Below, piece by piece: positions 1 to 13,390 of a stretch of 64,000 bases of DNA. The DNA is from Apis mellifera. Taxonomy: Eukaryota > Arthropoda > Insecta > Hymenoptera > Apidae. Below the pieces are notes generated by a model. The model ran no database searches. It worked only from the letters and a program-made list of their open reading frames with translations, and had not been told where the DNA came from. The DNA lies in the NCBI RefSeq assembly GCF_003254395.2, contig NC_037642.1:9623736-9687735 (forward strand). Direction: 5' to 3'. A program made the translations under genes and the position numbers. Position 1 is the stretch's first letter. Each line of letters starts with the position of its first letter.

Positions 1-75
1 AGCTCTCCACCTCCTCCTCTCTTCCACTCACTCCCGCTCCCTCCCTCCCTCCCTCCCTCTCTCTCTCTTTCTCCG
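1..75. repeat. Pyrimidine-rich simple repeat at window edge
   Basis: The plus strand is almost purely C and T, with ctcc and ccct units running into a short (CT)n tract. It is the edge of a simple-sequence block cut by the window start. No coding or structural signal is seen. Confidence 0.85.
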
Positions 76-1400
76 TTGTTTCGTACGTGGCTGCGGATTC
101 GCAGAAACTTTGCCGGAAGTTTCAACGGATGCCGGATTATCCGGACGATTGATCCTCTTTGAATAAACGCGCCGCATTTATGTAATCTCGCGAGGAAATT
201 CGAGGCTAGAAGTTTTGTCCAGTATCTCGAACATCCTCGATTAATTAGTTCGAGCGGAGAGATTCATCATCGATACATTTCGAACATAGAATTTTTTAAA
301 AAGTTTTGCTTCGCGAAATTTTATTATAGGTTTTTTAATAATTTTCTTTCAAATTTTGAGACGAAGGAAAATTTGGATTGTGTTTTTATTCGATAAAATA
401 TTTTAGAAGATTAGGATACGTTTATCGTTCTTTTTAAAAACGGAAGAATCTTCAACGCTTTTCGGGATGTGCGAACGCGGGATGTCGCAATCGAAAAGTT
501 TTTCACGGTTGCAAGGTTGCAGAGAGAAGGGGTTGGCGGGAGCTTAGCTCGTTTAACTGTAACTTCTTTTTGAAGTTCCACTTGTTGAAGGAACATAGAA
601 TGATATAAACGCGGTCATAGAATTGGTACGATGGCTCGCTCGTGGAGAAAGGTTTAAATCTGCCATCCCCTTTAGCGAGCCGGGCCGACTTTAATAAAGA
701 TCGCCTCATACAGCATGTTTCAAACGCGTGCCTCGAATTTTTAAGTTAATACTAAATCGCTTATCAGATTCTTTCTACGGCTAAGGAAATTTCTTTTCTC
801 CTTCTTTTTCTTTTTTTTATTCCTTAAATTTTGTATTTGATATTATAAAATTACTCAATCATGCGACACATAGGGAAGAAATGTACGAGAATGAAATTGT
901 AAATGGAATTAAAAATTCTTCTTTATGTTTTATAATTTTTTTAGAAAGCATAAAAAAGAAATTTCAGCATCAAATTATCTTTACATTAATTAATTGATGT
1001 ACGATCGAACAATAATACGCACAAAAAAAAATGATTCTCAACATCGTGCCGACCCAATTTTCTCCAATATCTATAATTCAACATCTTCCAAGTCGTTGGA
1101 TATCCGCCATATTACAAATTCAAAAATTTCTAATAAATTGAATTTTATTTTTATCTTTTTATCTTTCTGTATAATCGCGATGGACCATTATAAATATCTT
1201 AATCCTTGCATATTAGCTTCAAAATAAAATAAAACACCTTTAATCGTTGATTGGCAATTTAAAATTCAATAAATGTAATCGTTAATCGTTTTTATATCCA
1301 ACATCGAATTCGACGTATAAGAAAACCAACCCCATCGACTATTCAATCTTAATGAAAGAATCACCGACTTTGTCCGACTTTTCCGCTTAAGATTAATATC
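76..1400. other. AT-rich non-coding stretch
   Basis: Unique AT-rich DNA with stops frequent in all frames. Open frames are below about 90 codons and show no recognisable protein. Nothing further is identified. Confidence 0.6.
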
Positions 1401-1900
1401 GTTGGAGGGGCGGGGAGAGAGGAGGGGTAGACGATGGTCGATCGTGGTACACGGCGTTCGATCGGACACGCGCTCGCTCGCTCGCTCGCTCGCGGCTCGT
1501 CGCGGCTGTTCGACAGCTCCGAGCAACAATTTAATCAACGTACCAATTTCATCAACCCTACGGCGATATCGCGGCCGAGGACTTCAGGAATGCCACATAC
1601 GTCGACGAGGGGTGAAAATGGGACCCCGAGTATGAGGAGTATGGGACGGTGTGCGCGGAGGATGGGTGAATCGGTGACGCCACAACAATTTCGTTAATGC
1701 TCGTCTATGCTCGTCTCCCCTCCCCAACCGAACGATTCTTTATCGCGTGTGTAACCAACGAATGTGTAGCACTCTCTATCTCCTCGAATATGGCAGGAAG
1801 CCTTTCGGAACGCGGTGTATGTCGCGTCGCGCATCGCGGATATACACTATCGATCAAAAGTTTCGAAGAATCGCTGTAACTTGATACGATTTTTAAATCG
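1401..1900. other. CpG-rich patch with CGCT tetranucleotide repeat
   Basis: GC content rises sharply and CpG is frequent. A cgct repeat of about five units lies at 1471-1499. The overlapping open frames (for example Arg/Ser-rich peptides) are translations of this repeat and are not considered genes. Regulatory activity is possible but not shown. Confidence 0.6.
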
Positions 1901-4720
1901 GGGGAAAAAGGTTCAGGTTGGAAAGAAATTGATAAAAAATGAGTGAATTCGTTCAATTTCGACGAAACAAAATTCGTAATTTTTCTATCTAAATTCTATC
2001 ACGATGGAATTTCGAGAAAAATTGTTGGTAAATTGTTGTATTAGAATGCAATACTAAGATGAAGAATGGATGATATATTTAAAGAAATGGTATAAAAAGA
2101 GTTGTTTTCTCATTTACAACTTGTATAATTTTATCAATAATAGTGAGGATAGCATAGATATCTTTATGATTATCCATATTTTTATATTATCCAAGTAATA
2201 TTCGTAGAATTAATTTCGAGAAATTTGTATAAAATTTTGTATAGGTAGAGGCGAGAAAATGATTTGAAATTTTTGGTCGGTAATGTACATGCACACGTCA
2301 AGGAAAGAGCGTATAGATATATATGTGCACAAGTGTGCGTGGGTTTGCGACGTATATACAAGCATCGCGTGTATACACCCTCTGTTCGTTCCGCCCTAAT
2401 ACCGATACTCGATGCCGCACACATATACACGTTATGTACTTATACAGGATGTACAACGACGACGTCACCGGCCGATAGGAAGTTTCGAAAGACGCTGCGC
2501 GCGCCCATTATCATCGCTCCCGTGCCCATTATGCGATCGCCAGCCCCCGCGACCAATCCGGATTTTCGTGACAGTCGAGCCCGATATCGAGCAACGTTTA
2601 TTTTCTTTCTTTTTTCTTTCTTTTCCGCGAGGGTCACGAGGATGAAAACAAAAATAAAGCGAACAGCCGAGGAACGGAAGAAAAATTATTTGTCTGAAAA
2701 ATTAGAATTCTACGACTAATGATTTATCTTCCTTGTATCTTTTCCTTTTATTGTAGTATCGTGGTAAAAAAAATAGATAGAAAAATAATTGAATAAATAA
2801 TCGAAAATTAGCTTCTTACGATAGAATCGTAAAAGTTCAATAATAATGTAAAATATAATTTTTTCTCGATATTTATTTTTAATCGTTAAATTTATTTAAG
2901 TATTTATTAAACCGATGAATTTGAAAAACGCGATAACGATTATTATATTATCAATAACATTGTTAATATGTAAAATGTAATATCGTACTGTAAGTACGAT
3001 CATCGGGCGCAGAAAGCGAAAGTGATAAAAGAAGTTGCTGCAAATGTACATGCTCTGACCTTGTTCCCGAGTTGCAGAGAATAGCGTGATATATGGGTTC
3101 ATCGTACAAGGACGTTCAAGGTTACGAGCATAATAAAACCAGAAGTTATGTACCGTATGAATTCAAACACTTACCGACATCCGAGCAATTCCCAGCCTAA
3201 ACAAACATCTAATCAAACCTCGAACATAACCACTTCATGAATTGAACGCTCTATATCTCCGTTATTCTCACCTACAAATTGCAATATCTACAGACATATT
3301 TAAAGAACAATACTATTAAATTTATAAACAGAAAAAAAAAGAACAAATAAAAATCTATAAATATAAATACAAAATTTATTTATTTAAGTAAGTGAAATTA
3401 TTATTATATCCATAATGTTAATTATATAATAACTTCCTTTTATAGGTTATGATTTAAATGAATCTTTCGATGTTGCCAATCGTTTCGAAATAAAATATAT
3501 GTTAAACTTAATAATTCGAATAATATTCTCAAATATTTCAAACGATATAAAAAATCTTAAAAATAGATATAATAAAATTTTATTAAATTGTATAAAAAAA
3601 TACGTACATATTTTTCGTATGGCATGCGTTGAATCGAGATGAAATTTGATTCTTCTGATGTTATGAAGAGTGAGGTTAAGTTTGAAGTCAAAATCTTAGC
3701 ATCCATAATTCATGTGTTCGAGAAGTACAATTTCTGATATTAAATATAATAGAATCGAAGAAGGAATAACGAATATAAGATACTGAGAATTAATTCTAAC
3801 AAGTTCATATAGAAACGATACAAAATCAACGATAAAGATTCGAGATTAATTGCGCGTTACTCGGGATACCCGTTTTGATGATGTTACAGCGCAATTGCGC
3901 ACGCGCATATCGGAAACGCCACCCGACAGAGTTTTATAATAATAACAGGTGTGAAGTGGCCGGAGCTGTGATCGTGCCATGGAAATTCATACGACTCGCG
4001 TCCTAAGGTATATACATATTACGATGAACGAACGACGGAGAAAGCGTGGAGAATATGAAAGAGTAGGAGAAACCCTCTTTGTAGGTTTGCTCGGTAAACA
4101 AATTATCATTCTCAGAGTTCGATCATAAATCACATTTCCAAGACGGAATTATTTCTCTATTCAAACATTAAGCAGTTTAACAAAGTAGTTTGTGACACGA
4201 TTTTTTTTTTATTTTTGAAAAAAATATAGATTCTTTCATTGTTATTATTATTGTCATTTATATTTATTTTTTCTTTTACTACTAATATCAAATTATTGTA
4301 AAAATAGTATATATATGTGGATGCATACGTATAAAAACTTTATCGTCTTCATAAGTCAAAGCATTTGCAGCATTCTAATATCCAAAACGGCATGAAAGTA
4401 TTTGATTGTTGATTTTACTTTTTTTGGAAAGATATCAATATTTATTAATATTTAAAAGAAAAAAGCAAAACAAATATATATATATATTTTTTTTCGGATT
4501 AAATTTTCAATTTTTCAATTATTTTGAATTTTATGATATCAAATAATTCATAAATTTTGTATATTTTTATTTCGCGAAATTTTAGTATTTATTTTATATA
4601 AATTAACATAAAAAATTTTATTCAAAATTGGTAATTTTCAACAATTATTATATATTTTTGAATTAAAATTGTCCAAATTAACCAAAATTGTCTAATATTC
4701 AAATTCTTTTACCCATTATT
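1901..4720. other. AT-rich non-coding stretch
   Basis: Mostly AT-rich unique sequence with poly-A and poly-T runs and short TA tracts. A patch at 2260-2720 is somewhat richer in GC. A 12-nt palindrome, gcgcaattgcgc, lies at 3889-3900. No gene is seen. Confidence 0.6.
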
Positions 4721-5720
4721 CTAATTTATTATGCGACTTACTGATATACATGTACTTACTAATATACGTACCAATGTTGGAGATATAAAAGGATGGAACT
4801 CGGAGATACCAGAGTGGAGTTTCCAACGACTCTCCGAGTCCATTCTTTCCCAGTCTAGGAGAGCGTTCCATCGAGGCGGAATCGCCGAAATACCGTGACC
4901 TAAAATAGTTGGCCCCGCGGAAATTTTGAATGACGATCGACCGGCTGGGGATCGTTCTAGAAATACTTCGAGCCGATTTCCTAATTCGAATCGGCCGATC
5001 ACCGATAAAAATGACGAGTTGTTGAGGAATATTCGAAGAAAGATTGATCTAGAACGAAGATAGATCGATATCGATCGACCAGCTGACGCATGAACGCTTC
5101 CGACTGTGAAGAAAAATTTCACAGGACGGACAAAAGTCCGATAAGTCCAAGTCGAAGAAAGAACGGGGAATGAAAAGAGAGGAACGAGCGTCCGCTTGCG
5201 TCCTCATCGAAAATAAACACATTAGCGAAGGCTTGAAGGGCAAACGCGAATCGTCGATGAAAATATTCGTACAGGTATATGTGTATACATATATATATAT
5301 AGCTATCGGTGTATACGTACTGCGGATACACTCTCACACTCGCGTTACAACTCTCGAAGAAGACGAAGCTTTGCCGCCAAAAACCACACCCACGCGGTCG
5401 TTCCCTTTGGTTGGAAGATTTTCACCGGTATCCTACGGCAGAGCATCATTGCCTTCACAGTGTTCGACCGTGGTATGGGTCGCTTCTGAAAAATTTCGTA
5501 GTCTTCTCTCCCTTTACCTTCCACCTTCCGTCCCTCCTTCCTTCCTTCCTACCCTCCGTTTCGTTCCGTCGTCGTCGACATCGTCGTCCCTCGATAACCC
5601 GGGTTAAAGTCATTTCCCAGCTAGTGCTTGCCCAGCGCCCGTGGTCTCTCATATACGCTATATCCCGGCACAGAGTAGCGCGGTTCTCTCTCTGGGACGT
5701 ACCGGGTTACGAAGCAGAGT
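4721..5720. other. Mixed-composition unique sequence, no gene recognised
   Basis: Intermediate GC content. A minus-strand open frame of 133 codons (4721-5122) has varied amino-acid composition but no known domain or flanking splice logic, so it is not called. A 9-bp stem pairs 4798-4806 with 4831-4839. A short (TA)n tract is near 5285-5300. Confidence 0.5.
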
Positions 5721-5812
5721 CAGGCTACTAGCAGGCAGCCAGGCAAAGGCAGGCGAGCAGGCAGGCAGGCAGTCAGCCAGGCAGGCAGGCAGAAGCAGGC
5801 AGCAGGCAGGCA
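5721..5812. repeat. Imperfect CAGG/GGCA tetranucleotide array
   Basis: The plus strand is built from ggca/cagg units with occasional inserts (gcaggcag, caggcagg). It is a low-order microsatellite or minisatellite. Overlapping open frames rich in Ala, Gly, Arg and Gln are repeat translations. Confidence 0.9.
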
Positions 5813-6701
5813 ACACGGGACTTTTGGGACGCGTTGTACATGGGTCGCGTCACATCGTAGGTTCGCGATGGGTTGGATACATAAGGGGGAGGATAGGGGG
5901 AGCCTCTTTATGTAGCACATAGACGTTGCCTGGCGTTCGTTCGTTGCCGCTCGCTCGCTCGCTCGGCGTGTGACGCTCAAATTACCTCCGTCCTCCCTGC
6001 TACGTCTCCCCTCCGCGTCACCCTACCGCGCACACCAACCACCTCCCCCGCCCCTTTCGTCCCCAACGGTTCACCAGTCCGCGTCGCGCCACTCCTCTCG
6101 CTCCCGCTCTCCACACTCTCGCAGAGCCGCAGTCGCCCGCTGCTGCGGCTCACCCTCTTCTACCTACCGTCCTCTCCTCGCTCTCCTCTACTCCTCTTCT
6201 ACTACCTCATCCTCCTCCTCCGCCTCGTCAAAGTTCTCCCTCGCGCCAACCTCTCTCTCTCTCTCTCTCTCTCTCCCTGCCTCCTTCTTTCTCCACAACC
6301 TCTACACCCTATCCACCTTCTCCTTTGCCGTTTTATCCTCTTCTCTCTCTATCTCTCTCTCTCTCTCTCGCAACGGGTTCCTCGTTCACGCTTCTTTCTC
6401 CCAATCGCGAGCGCTCTTCTCCGCTCTCTACCTCACGGCGGCGCGACGTGCCAACGAAGCAGAGCAGAGCCAAGCGGAGAATTGCGATTGTCTCGCGTCG
6501 TTCGCCCTCCTCGGTCACCGCATCGTTCTCGATAGCTCTGCATACTTCGAACCGCGCCGCGATCGGACCTATCGCCAATTCTTCCTCTTTCTTTCTTTCT
6601 TTCTTCCCTTCTATTCTAGTTCCCCGTTTTTTTTCGAACTTTCGAATCCGTGCTCGAGGCTGCAGGACGAAACGCGCGCGTTCCGTGACTGAGACTCGCT
6701 A

Positions 6702-6734
6702 CGGGCGAGGAGAGAGAGAGAGAGAGAGAGAGAA
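6702..6734. repeat. (GA)n microsatellite
   Basis: Uninterrupted GA dinucleotides just upstream of a TATA-like motif. Such tracts can bind GAGA-type factors in insects, but binding here is only inferred. Confidence 0.9.
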
Positions 6735-6794
6735 TCGGAAGGAAAATAGATAGAGACGGAAAGATAGAGGCGGAGCGAGGGAGACGAACGGTGC

Positions 6795-6801
6795 TATATA
6801 A
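6795..6801 (+). promoter_or_regulatory. TATA-box-like motif in CpG-rich block
   Basis: The sequence tatataa lies between a (GA)n tract and CpG-rich DNA. About 25-35 nt downstream I see no clear insect initiator (TCAGT type). The motif is short and could be chance. Confidence 0.15.
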
Positions 6802-7077
6802 CGCGGCACGCTAGAAGGAGAGCTGTGCGGGTCTGAAACGCGGCCAGCACGACAGACAGGCACCGCGGGTCACCGCCTTCCCTCGTCGTCCACCTTCTCT
6901 CCTTCCCTTCCCTTCCCTTCCCTCCAATCCTAAACCATCACCCCCTGTGTGTTTCCTATCCTCTTTGTACACGTACCGCTAACTATATGCTCTTCTTTCT
7001 CTTTCTATTTATCTTTGTCCTTGTCGATGTCGTTGTTCCGCTTGTCTTAACAAGAAACGAGCACCAAAGGAGCGGAT

Positions 7078-7128
7078 GAACGAACGAACGAAGAAAGAAA
7101 GAAAGAAAGAAAGACAGGAAGGAAGAAC
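7078..7128. repeat. Degenerate tetranucleotide repeat (GAAC, AAAG, GGAA)
   Basis: Successive short tetranucleotide runs, gaac then aaag then ggaa, suggest slippage with interconversion of related motifs. Confidence 0.8.
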
Positions 7129-7130
7129 GA

Positions 7131-8000
7131 GAACGGAAACTCGGAGAGGAAGAAAGAGACCGTCAATGTTTCCTGCTTCGTCGGTCCTTATCTAATAACT
7201 GTAAAGTCGCATAGGCTCTCTGAATCGAGATACTTTCCCCTCCTTAGCCTTTTTATTATTAATCCATCGTATATTTCATCCTAAATTCCCAACTTCGCGC
7301 AAACAAACAAATTGCTGGGCTGAGGAGACGCAAGGAGAGCTTGAAACGAATGGTAGAGGAGGGGGGGCAGTTGAGAGACTGGAAGCGAGAGGGTAGCGCG
7401 TGTCCTTCCCTTGCTTTTCTTATTTTTCCTTTTTCCCGTCGCCTCGCTGCGTTGCCGGTAATTTACCGGTGTCTTGGGGTGCGTTCGTTACGTAATTACG
7501 CGCCGCCTCGTCCGCTCGTAAATGGTTTATAAGGGAGAGCCGAGCGGGGATCGCGAACCATCCGAATGGACGGATGTTCAGCGTGGGGAGAGTTTTGACT
7601 GAAGAGAGGATCGTGTATTATCGCGTATGTGTGTGTATGGGTTAGGTTATTGTTAAATTCAAGATTGGGATCAAGTTAATCCTTTCGATGATACGAATAT
7701 ACATATATACGTGTTTCGCGAGGAAATTGTTCCATTCACGTATCCGTACGATCATTTGTTATTCGTTCGATATTATCTTTCATCTTGCAACTAGAGATGA
7801 AAATAAAATAGCGTAATAAATTGGTTTTGTATTTCGAGAAATAAAACGTTGCTCCTACCTTTACATTGTAAATATAACGTAAAGCAATACTGTTACAATT
7901 ACCCATTTTTAATATCCTTCCATCACAAGATGTTATGATCATAACAAAATCTTTCTAATATCGTATAAAATAAATCTATCGAATTGCCAACGCTAAAATA
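7131..8000. other. Mixed then AT-rich non-coding sequence
   Basis: A GC-moderate part up to about 7620 passes into AT-rich DNA. No open frame resembles a known protein and no RNA gene is seen. Confidence 0.55.
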
Positions 8001-8700
8001 AATCCTTCAATTCGAAATACGGTTCTTCTCGTACGAAACAGGAAGAGGAAGAGGACGAAGAACAACCGATACGACGTCGCGACATCGCGAAATCCACGCG
8101 AACATCCTCGAAGGAAAGGAAGAAAGGAAGCAAAAGCGAGAACAATAAAACGCGAAGAAGGTGAGCTACGGTATTCTCCCTTTTTTTTCTCTCTCTCTTT
8201 CTCTCCTCTCTCCCCACTCCGTTTCCTCCCTTTCCGTCCGTTCCCTACCGCCGTTGTGCTCGGCACACCGGTTCGTCGTCGTGGTCGCCTGCTACACGCG
8301 TTTCACGGCTGTGTTCGTCGTATAATTGCGCTCGCGGTGCATATTCGCGCGCGCGGCTCGCACGGACGAGCGAGTCTTTTTTCGTTCCCCCCTCGTGTCG
8401 GCTTTTGTGCAGCGAGAAAGCAGCGACGGCGGCGGCGGCATCGGCGAGGGAAGGACAGGAAGACAGAAGGGAGTCGAGAAAGTAAATCGAGCGGATATAT
8501 CGCGGCGTTAGACCGTCTCTCTTTCTCTCTCTCTCTCTTTTTCTTTCTCGCGCGAACGTTACTATTTTCTTCGACGAAGAACGCGAGAACCTCGCCGATT
8601 GATCGTTTTGCGAACACCGAGCTGCTACGCTTTGGCCGCTGTGATCCATTGTCGTCCATCGTGTTCTCAACTTCCGTTGTTCAATGATACTCTTCTCTCT
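8001..8700. other. CpG-rich block with CGG and CT repeats
   Basis: CpG-rich, with a ggc/cgg run near 8424-8440 and (CT)n near 8518-8546. Open frames of up to 143 codons occur on both strands over the same bases and are Arg/Ser-rich, as expected from composition. No gene is called. Confidence 0.55.
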
Positions 8701-9884
8701 CTCTAAGATGGTTTTTATATTTTAGATGGCAGGTCTTCTTTGGTTTATTATTTATGGGTTATAGCGGTTCGCGATGAGTTGCGAAACCGATTGTTCCGAA
8801 TCTTCAGCCGAGATTTAATGGATTTTCAATAATTTTTATTGTCCTGATATTTTTTATATAACATTTAGAAATTTTTTGCAAGCATTTCGAAATTTAAAAT
8901 AAACGGAAACTCGTAGTTAAATATGTTATTGAAATTTAACAAATATAGTGACGCGAGCATATTCATAATTTGCCGAGGATAAAAAATTGAGAAGAGGAGT
9001 ATAAATAAATAACGAGAGAGAGAGGAAGGAAAAAAGAAAACGGTAAATTGGTGGAACATTTTCATCATTAGTGGCGATAATTTTCCCATAGCCACGCGGA
9101 TGGTAATTAAGCGTTGCGCCGCCACGGCCCGCCGTTCTTTTAATACCTCGACCATTACGAAATAATTTCAAGGGGATATATTGGCGCGTTAGGGTGCCTT
9201 TCTCCTCTCGTGGGAAGTCTCGGACCACGAGGCACGAAGGAATCGATCGATCGATTCCGTTGCCGGCTGCTATCCCGGATAATAGCAGCGGCGCACCGCT
9301 CCACGGTCGACAAGCGAAAAGCGGAACAACCTAAATACCACGAAACGCGCCCAAGTATATATATATATATATATACGGTCCAACAAAAATGTTCCCGCTT
9401 CATTGTCCTCTCGTAGCGCGATGAATCGTGCGCGTGATGTTCGATTTTTCGATGGAAAAATTTTTCATTTATAATTTCGTTTGAAAATCGCGCGAAATAT
9501 TAAAATAAAATTTAAATTATATAATTCATCAAATTAAATGAAGTTAGTTAAAAAATAGTCAAAATAAAGCGAATTAAAATTTTAAAATATCGCTTAAGAA
9601 TTAATTACGATACATCGTTTCTTTATAAATATATAAATACAGGGAAAATAAATCGTCCGTTAAAATTCCTCGACGATGGAAATGCTTCTATTTGTCTAAT
9701 CGAATAGCAGCTATAGCACTGGGGCCATTGTTTATCTCGTTACGAATATGTTGGATCTGCGAAGAAACATCATTACCAACATCAGGACAATGAACGCGTA
9801 TGCTTGCCTATGCGTATCGACGCAACTTCGTCCTCGCCCTCTGTCCCCCCACCCTTCGCGCGCCTTTCCTTCTTCGTTTAAGTT

Positions 9885-9926
<42 letters not shown>

Positions 9927-10650
9927 TCTTTCGCTCTCACCATTCCAGTTATGTATTACCTAATGCGAGACGCTCGGCGAAACAAGTTTATCGCTCACCG
10001 CCGCGTGACATCCAACGGAATCCTGAATATGCTTCCGATCGACAGATTCGGCCTGTAGAAATTTAAACAACGATCAAACCGGTCTCTTGACATTCGTTTG
10101 CCACGTGTGTGTAAGGAGAAAAGAAAGGGATGACGATACTTGATACATTGATCCATAATTTGTTTTCAAGCTAGCGAGAGACATTTAATATTTAATTTTC
10201 TGGAATATTTTTTTTTATACGATTATTCGCTCGTTTGTTGTAGATGTTCCAGCAAATTGCTCGTTAATTTCTTGTCCGAGAATTTTTAAATCGAATAATT
10301 TGCACGATTATTCTCAAGATTTATATTTCGAAAAAGTATAAAATCGATTCGATTAAAATTGTTTCTTCTAATTAGTTTTAATTTTTAACTCCTTATCGAA
10401 TAAAGTTTTAGAACGAAGAGAACGAGTCAAATAGATTGTTTTACGATTACCAAAATTCGGTATCTCTAGTTTTAATTAGATTCAAAGTGTCGCCAAGCAA
10501 TGATTTCAACATGAATTCGTACGTATACATTAATCTAACATGATACATTAAAAATATAAAAACAAGATATATATAATATAATTTATAGATGTTAAAAAAA
10601 ACAAATTTTTCGAAATCCCAATGTTATATTCCTGTCCTTTAGAGATTCCT
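8701..10650. other. AT-rich stretch with embedded microsatellites
   Basis: AT-rich apart from a GC-moderate segment at about 9060-9330. A small hairpin pairs 9266-9273 with 9282-9289. (TA)n occurs near 9356-9374 and (CT)n at 9890-9922. No gene is recognised. Confidence 0.55.
9890..9922. repeat. (CT)n microsatellite
   Basis: Long CT dinucleotide run. The Ser/Leu-rich open frames across it are artefacts of the repeat. Confidence 0.9.
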
Positions 10651-11780
10651 TTGACTCACCTGATACGAATAGATCGATCGCATGCTCGACTCGCGGCGAG
10701 ACCCTTTCCATCGCGTCGTGTACCGCGTCGATTTCTATCTGTCACGTCACAAAGACAAAGACAAAGGAACAAGAAAGGAAAATCGAAAGATCGAAAAAGA
10801 AAGAGGTAGTATTGTCGAAAAGAAAGAAGTAGAAAAAAGAAGAAGAACAGAGAGAGAGAGAAAAGCGTATAGCTCGCCGCAATAAATTCCATTTCCCGGC
10901 TCCGGTGTACCGATTCCAAGCTCTCTCTCTCTCTGTGTGTATCCGTCGAGAGTCCAGCGACTTCCGTTCCATCCTTCAGACCCGTTGGTCGACGGACACT
11001 GAAAATCGAGAACCGCGCTCCTCGGGCTCCTCGGGTCTCCTCGTCCCTGGACCCTTCTTCCTCGACAACGGGAAAGAAAGAGAGGCTGGCCGCCTCGTAG
11101 CAAAAGGGTTTCGAAAAAGGTCGAAAAGAAGGCGGTTGGGGAAGGAGGGAGTAGGAGGAGGGAGAGGGAGAAGGAAAGAGATATCCCCGCGGAACAGGGG
11201 CGAGCCGAGATGTCGTGGAAGCGGCGGGGGAGGGGGAGGGGGAGGGGAACGGTTCGTCCTCGTGGACGAGGAGGCTCGATGCCGGATTTTTCCAGCGGGG
11301 CCACGGTAGAATGGATGTGGGTATAATGGAGGCGAGCACCGTGCCTTCGTTGCCCGATAAAAACTGCCGATGGAAAGAGGACGGCGACGAGGGGGACGAA
11401 GGCCGGATCAGGGAGGGGAAAGAAGAGCGGAGACGCGAAAGTGGAAAGAGGAAGGCGAAGCGGAGGGAGATAGAGCGAGTGGGAAAAGGAGAGAGAAGAA
11501 GGGAGAAAGCAACGGCGCGGCCTCCGAGATCGTTGGAAAGACTCGAGACGCGAGACGAAGAGTTTCGATACGCGTTATCGAGCACGGTCGGTCGAATTAA
11601 AATTTCTTCCCGACGGTGGCGGCGGTACACCGTCCTCGAGCCGCTTCCTTTCTGCGCTCGAGAGAAACGAGAACGCCCACCGAGTACGGCCACCACACCG
11701 CCGCGTTCACAAAATTCACTGACCGAGACCCGTATATCGGCGAGTTGCTTTTTGCAGGGAAATATTAGCGAAAAGGTTCA
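10651..11780. other. CpG-rich, purine-biased block
   Basis: The plus strand is mostly purine over about 10760-11560, with GA, GAAA and GGGGA runs. A 346-codon minus-strand frame and a 211-codon plus-strand frame overlap here. Both are low complexity (Ser/Leu/Pro or Arg/Glu/Lys) and mirror the strand bias, so neither is called as coding. Confidence 0.55.
11226..11247 (+). other. G-quadruplex motif
   Basis: Four G-runs of 5, 5, 5 and 4 are separated by single A residues. This is the short-loop, long-tract arrangement expected to give a very stable parallel quadruplex. Function is unknown. Confidence 0.75.
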
Positions 11781-12180
11781 GAAATTTCAATTTCAAAAAA
11801 ATTTAAGTATTGCGTATAGAGTTATCTTGGATGATCGAGATGTAATTTGAAAAGAACTGATTATTATTTAATAAATTATACAAAAAAGAATTTATCAATC
11901 ACACAAAGTTAATAACGATGGAACTTAATGAAGATAAATTTTAACATACTCTGATTACCGATCAGTATTATAAAACAAAAATACGTAAAATATAACGCGA
12001 AACACAAATATAATAACTTTGTCTTAAATTTGATTTTTTAGGATTATTTTAGATTTGAAATCTAACAATTGGAAAAAAATTGAAATACAAGATGGATAGA
12101 AAAATGAGAAAAGAGATCCGGGAGCATGCGATCGAAGGAACGAGCTAATCTTCGATTCCGTTCGAATATCAGTCCGGTCT
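11781..12180. other. AT-rich spacer
   Basis: Short AT-rich stretch with no gene, RNA or repeat of note. Confidence 0.55.
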
Positions 12181-12720
12181 GTTAGGTTTAATTTCGTTAA
12201 TCAGGACGCGTCTCGATCGAACGAGCTTCGTGAGCGGAGCCGAAAGGAGAAAGGCATTCTCCGTCGTCCGTGGCCGCTGCATCCGCGCCAAAACTCGCAA
12301 AACGCCGCGGCGCGGTGGCGACGGTGGCGATAGGTAAAAGATAGAGTAAGAGAGAAAGGGAGGGGAGGGGAAGAAAGAACGGCAGAAGCAACCCGGCCTG
12401 GTCTCGTATATAGCGCGGCGAGGTGGGAAACTAGACCGTGACGAATCACGGTCGGCGACTGCGCCGCTCTGACGTCACGTCGCGAAGGGCGAACCGTCGC
12501 AAGTGTTCGTGATTGGGCATCTTTTATCCTCGTCCTGCGCCCAGCCGCCGCCGCCGCCGCGATAGCGCAACGGGGACGAATCGAATTAATACGATTGCCA
12601 CTTCCGAACACCGTCGCTACCACGGTCCGGCATCGCTTCAATGGATTCACGAGCTTCGTGACCTCGAACGATCTCGATTTCTTTCGCGAATAGTTTCAAC
12701 TTAGCTCCAGTTAGCTCAAA
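12181..12720. other. CpG-rich block with CCG repeat
   Basis: CpG-rich DNA with a ccg run at 12544-12560. Open frames on both strands are compositionally driven. It could be regulatory; no start-site motif is convincing. Confidence 0.5.
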
Positions 12721-13390
12721 ATATTATTCAATTCTACATCGTGATACGATCGCACGCAGTGGAAGAATAATAACGGACATTAAAGATCGTAATTTTACAA
12801 ATATTTATAAACGATCTACCATAAAATTTTCCACTACACTATAATATAGTCATTATAAATAAAAATAATGATCTAATTGCGCGTAACACGTTATGATCTT
12901 AATATTATTCTTTCTATTGGCTATAAAATATAGGCTGTTAAATTGTTGATGCTTTTTCGGATAGATAACGCAACAAGTTTTTCTTCGATTCTAAATTTAC
13001 TATCCGAATAAAAAGGATGGGAATATTTTTAAGGATTTGTGAATAATTTCCACGAAATCGTGTTATGGTGGCACGACAGGGTTAGTGACCCTAATAGCAG
13101 GTACGAATCATTGCTCAGAGATTACGTCATATAGTAGCGCCATATAATACACTATATCGTGCAATACATAAAACTTATCCATCTATTCAATTTAAACGAG
13201 AATATACGCAGATCAATTTCGTTTCTAAAACGACATTCCAACGATCAAAAAGATTCGTATCTACACAAAATCTCAAAATATACACATATATACGTTCTCC
13301 TAATAACGCGTAACAAAGCATAGGCATTAAAAAAACAATAAAGCTAAAAACAAACAAAATCCTTTATTATATAGCTCGATTCTCGTACGA
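12721..13390. other. AT-rich spacer
   Basis: AT-rich unique sequence. No gene, RNA gene or long repeat is seen. Confidence 0.55.

Larger units (their letters stand above)
5813..7130. other. CpG-rich, pyrimidine-biased block
   Basis: From about 5940 to 6660 the plus strand is strongly pyrimidine-biased and CpG-containing. It holds (CT)n tracts (6251-6275, 6342-6369), a cttt run near 6585-6606 and a ccctt run at 6897-6925. A 240-codon frame here is Ser/Leu low complexity and is rejected as a gene. The block resembles insect promoter or 5'-UTR DNA in composition only. Confidence 0.55.

Noticed and set aside
4721..5122. 133-codon minus-strand frame with varied residues
   Set aside because: No known domain and no supporting gene signals.
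10656..11696. 346-codon minus-strand open frame
   Set aside because: Ser/Leu/Phe/Pro low complexity complementary to a purine-rich strand, with overlapping long frames on the plus strand.
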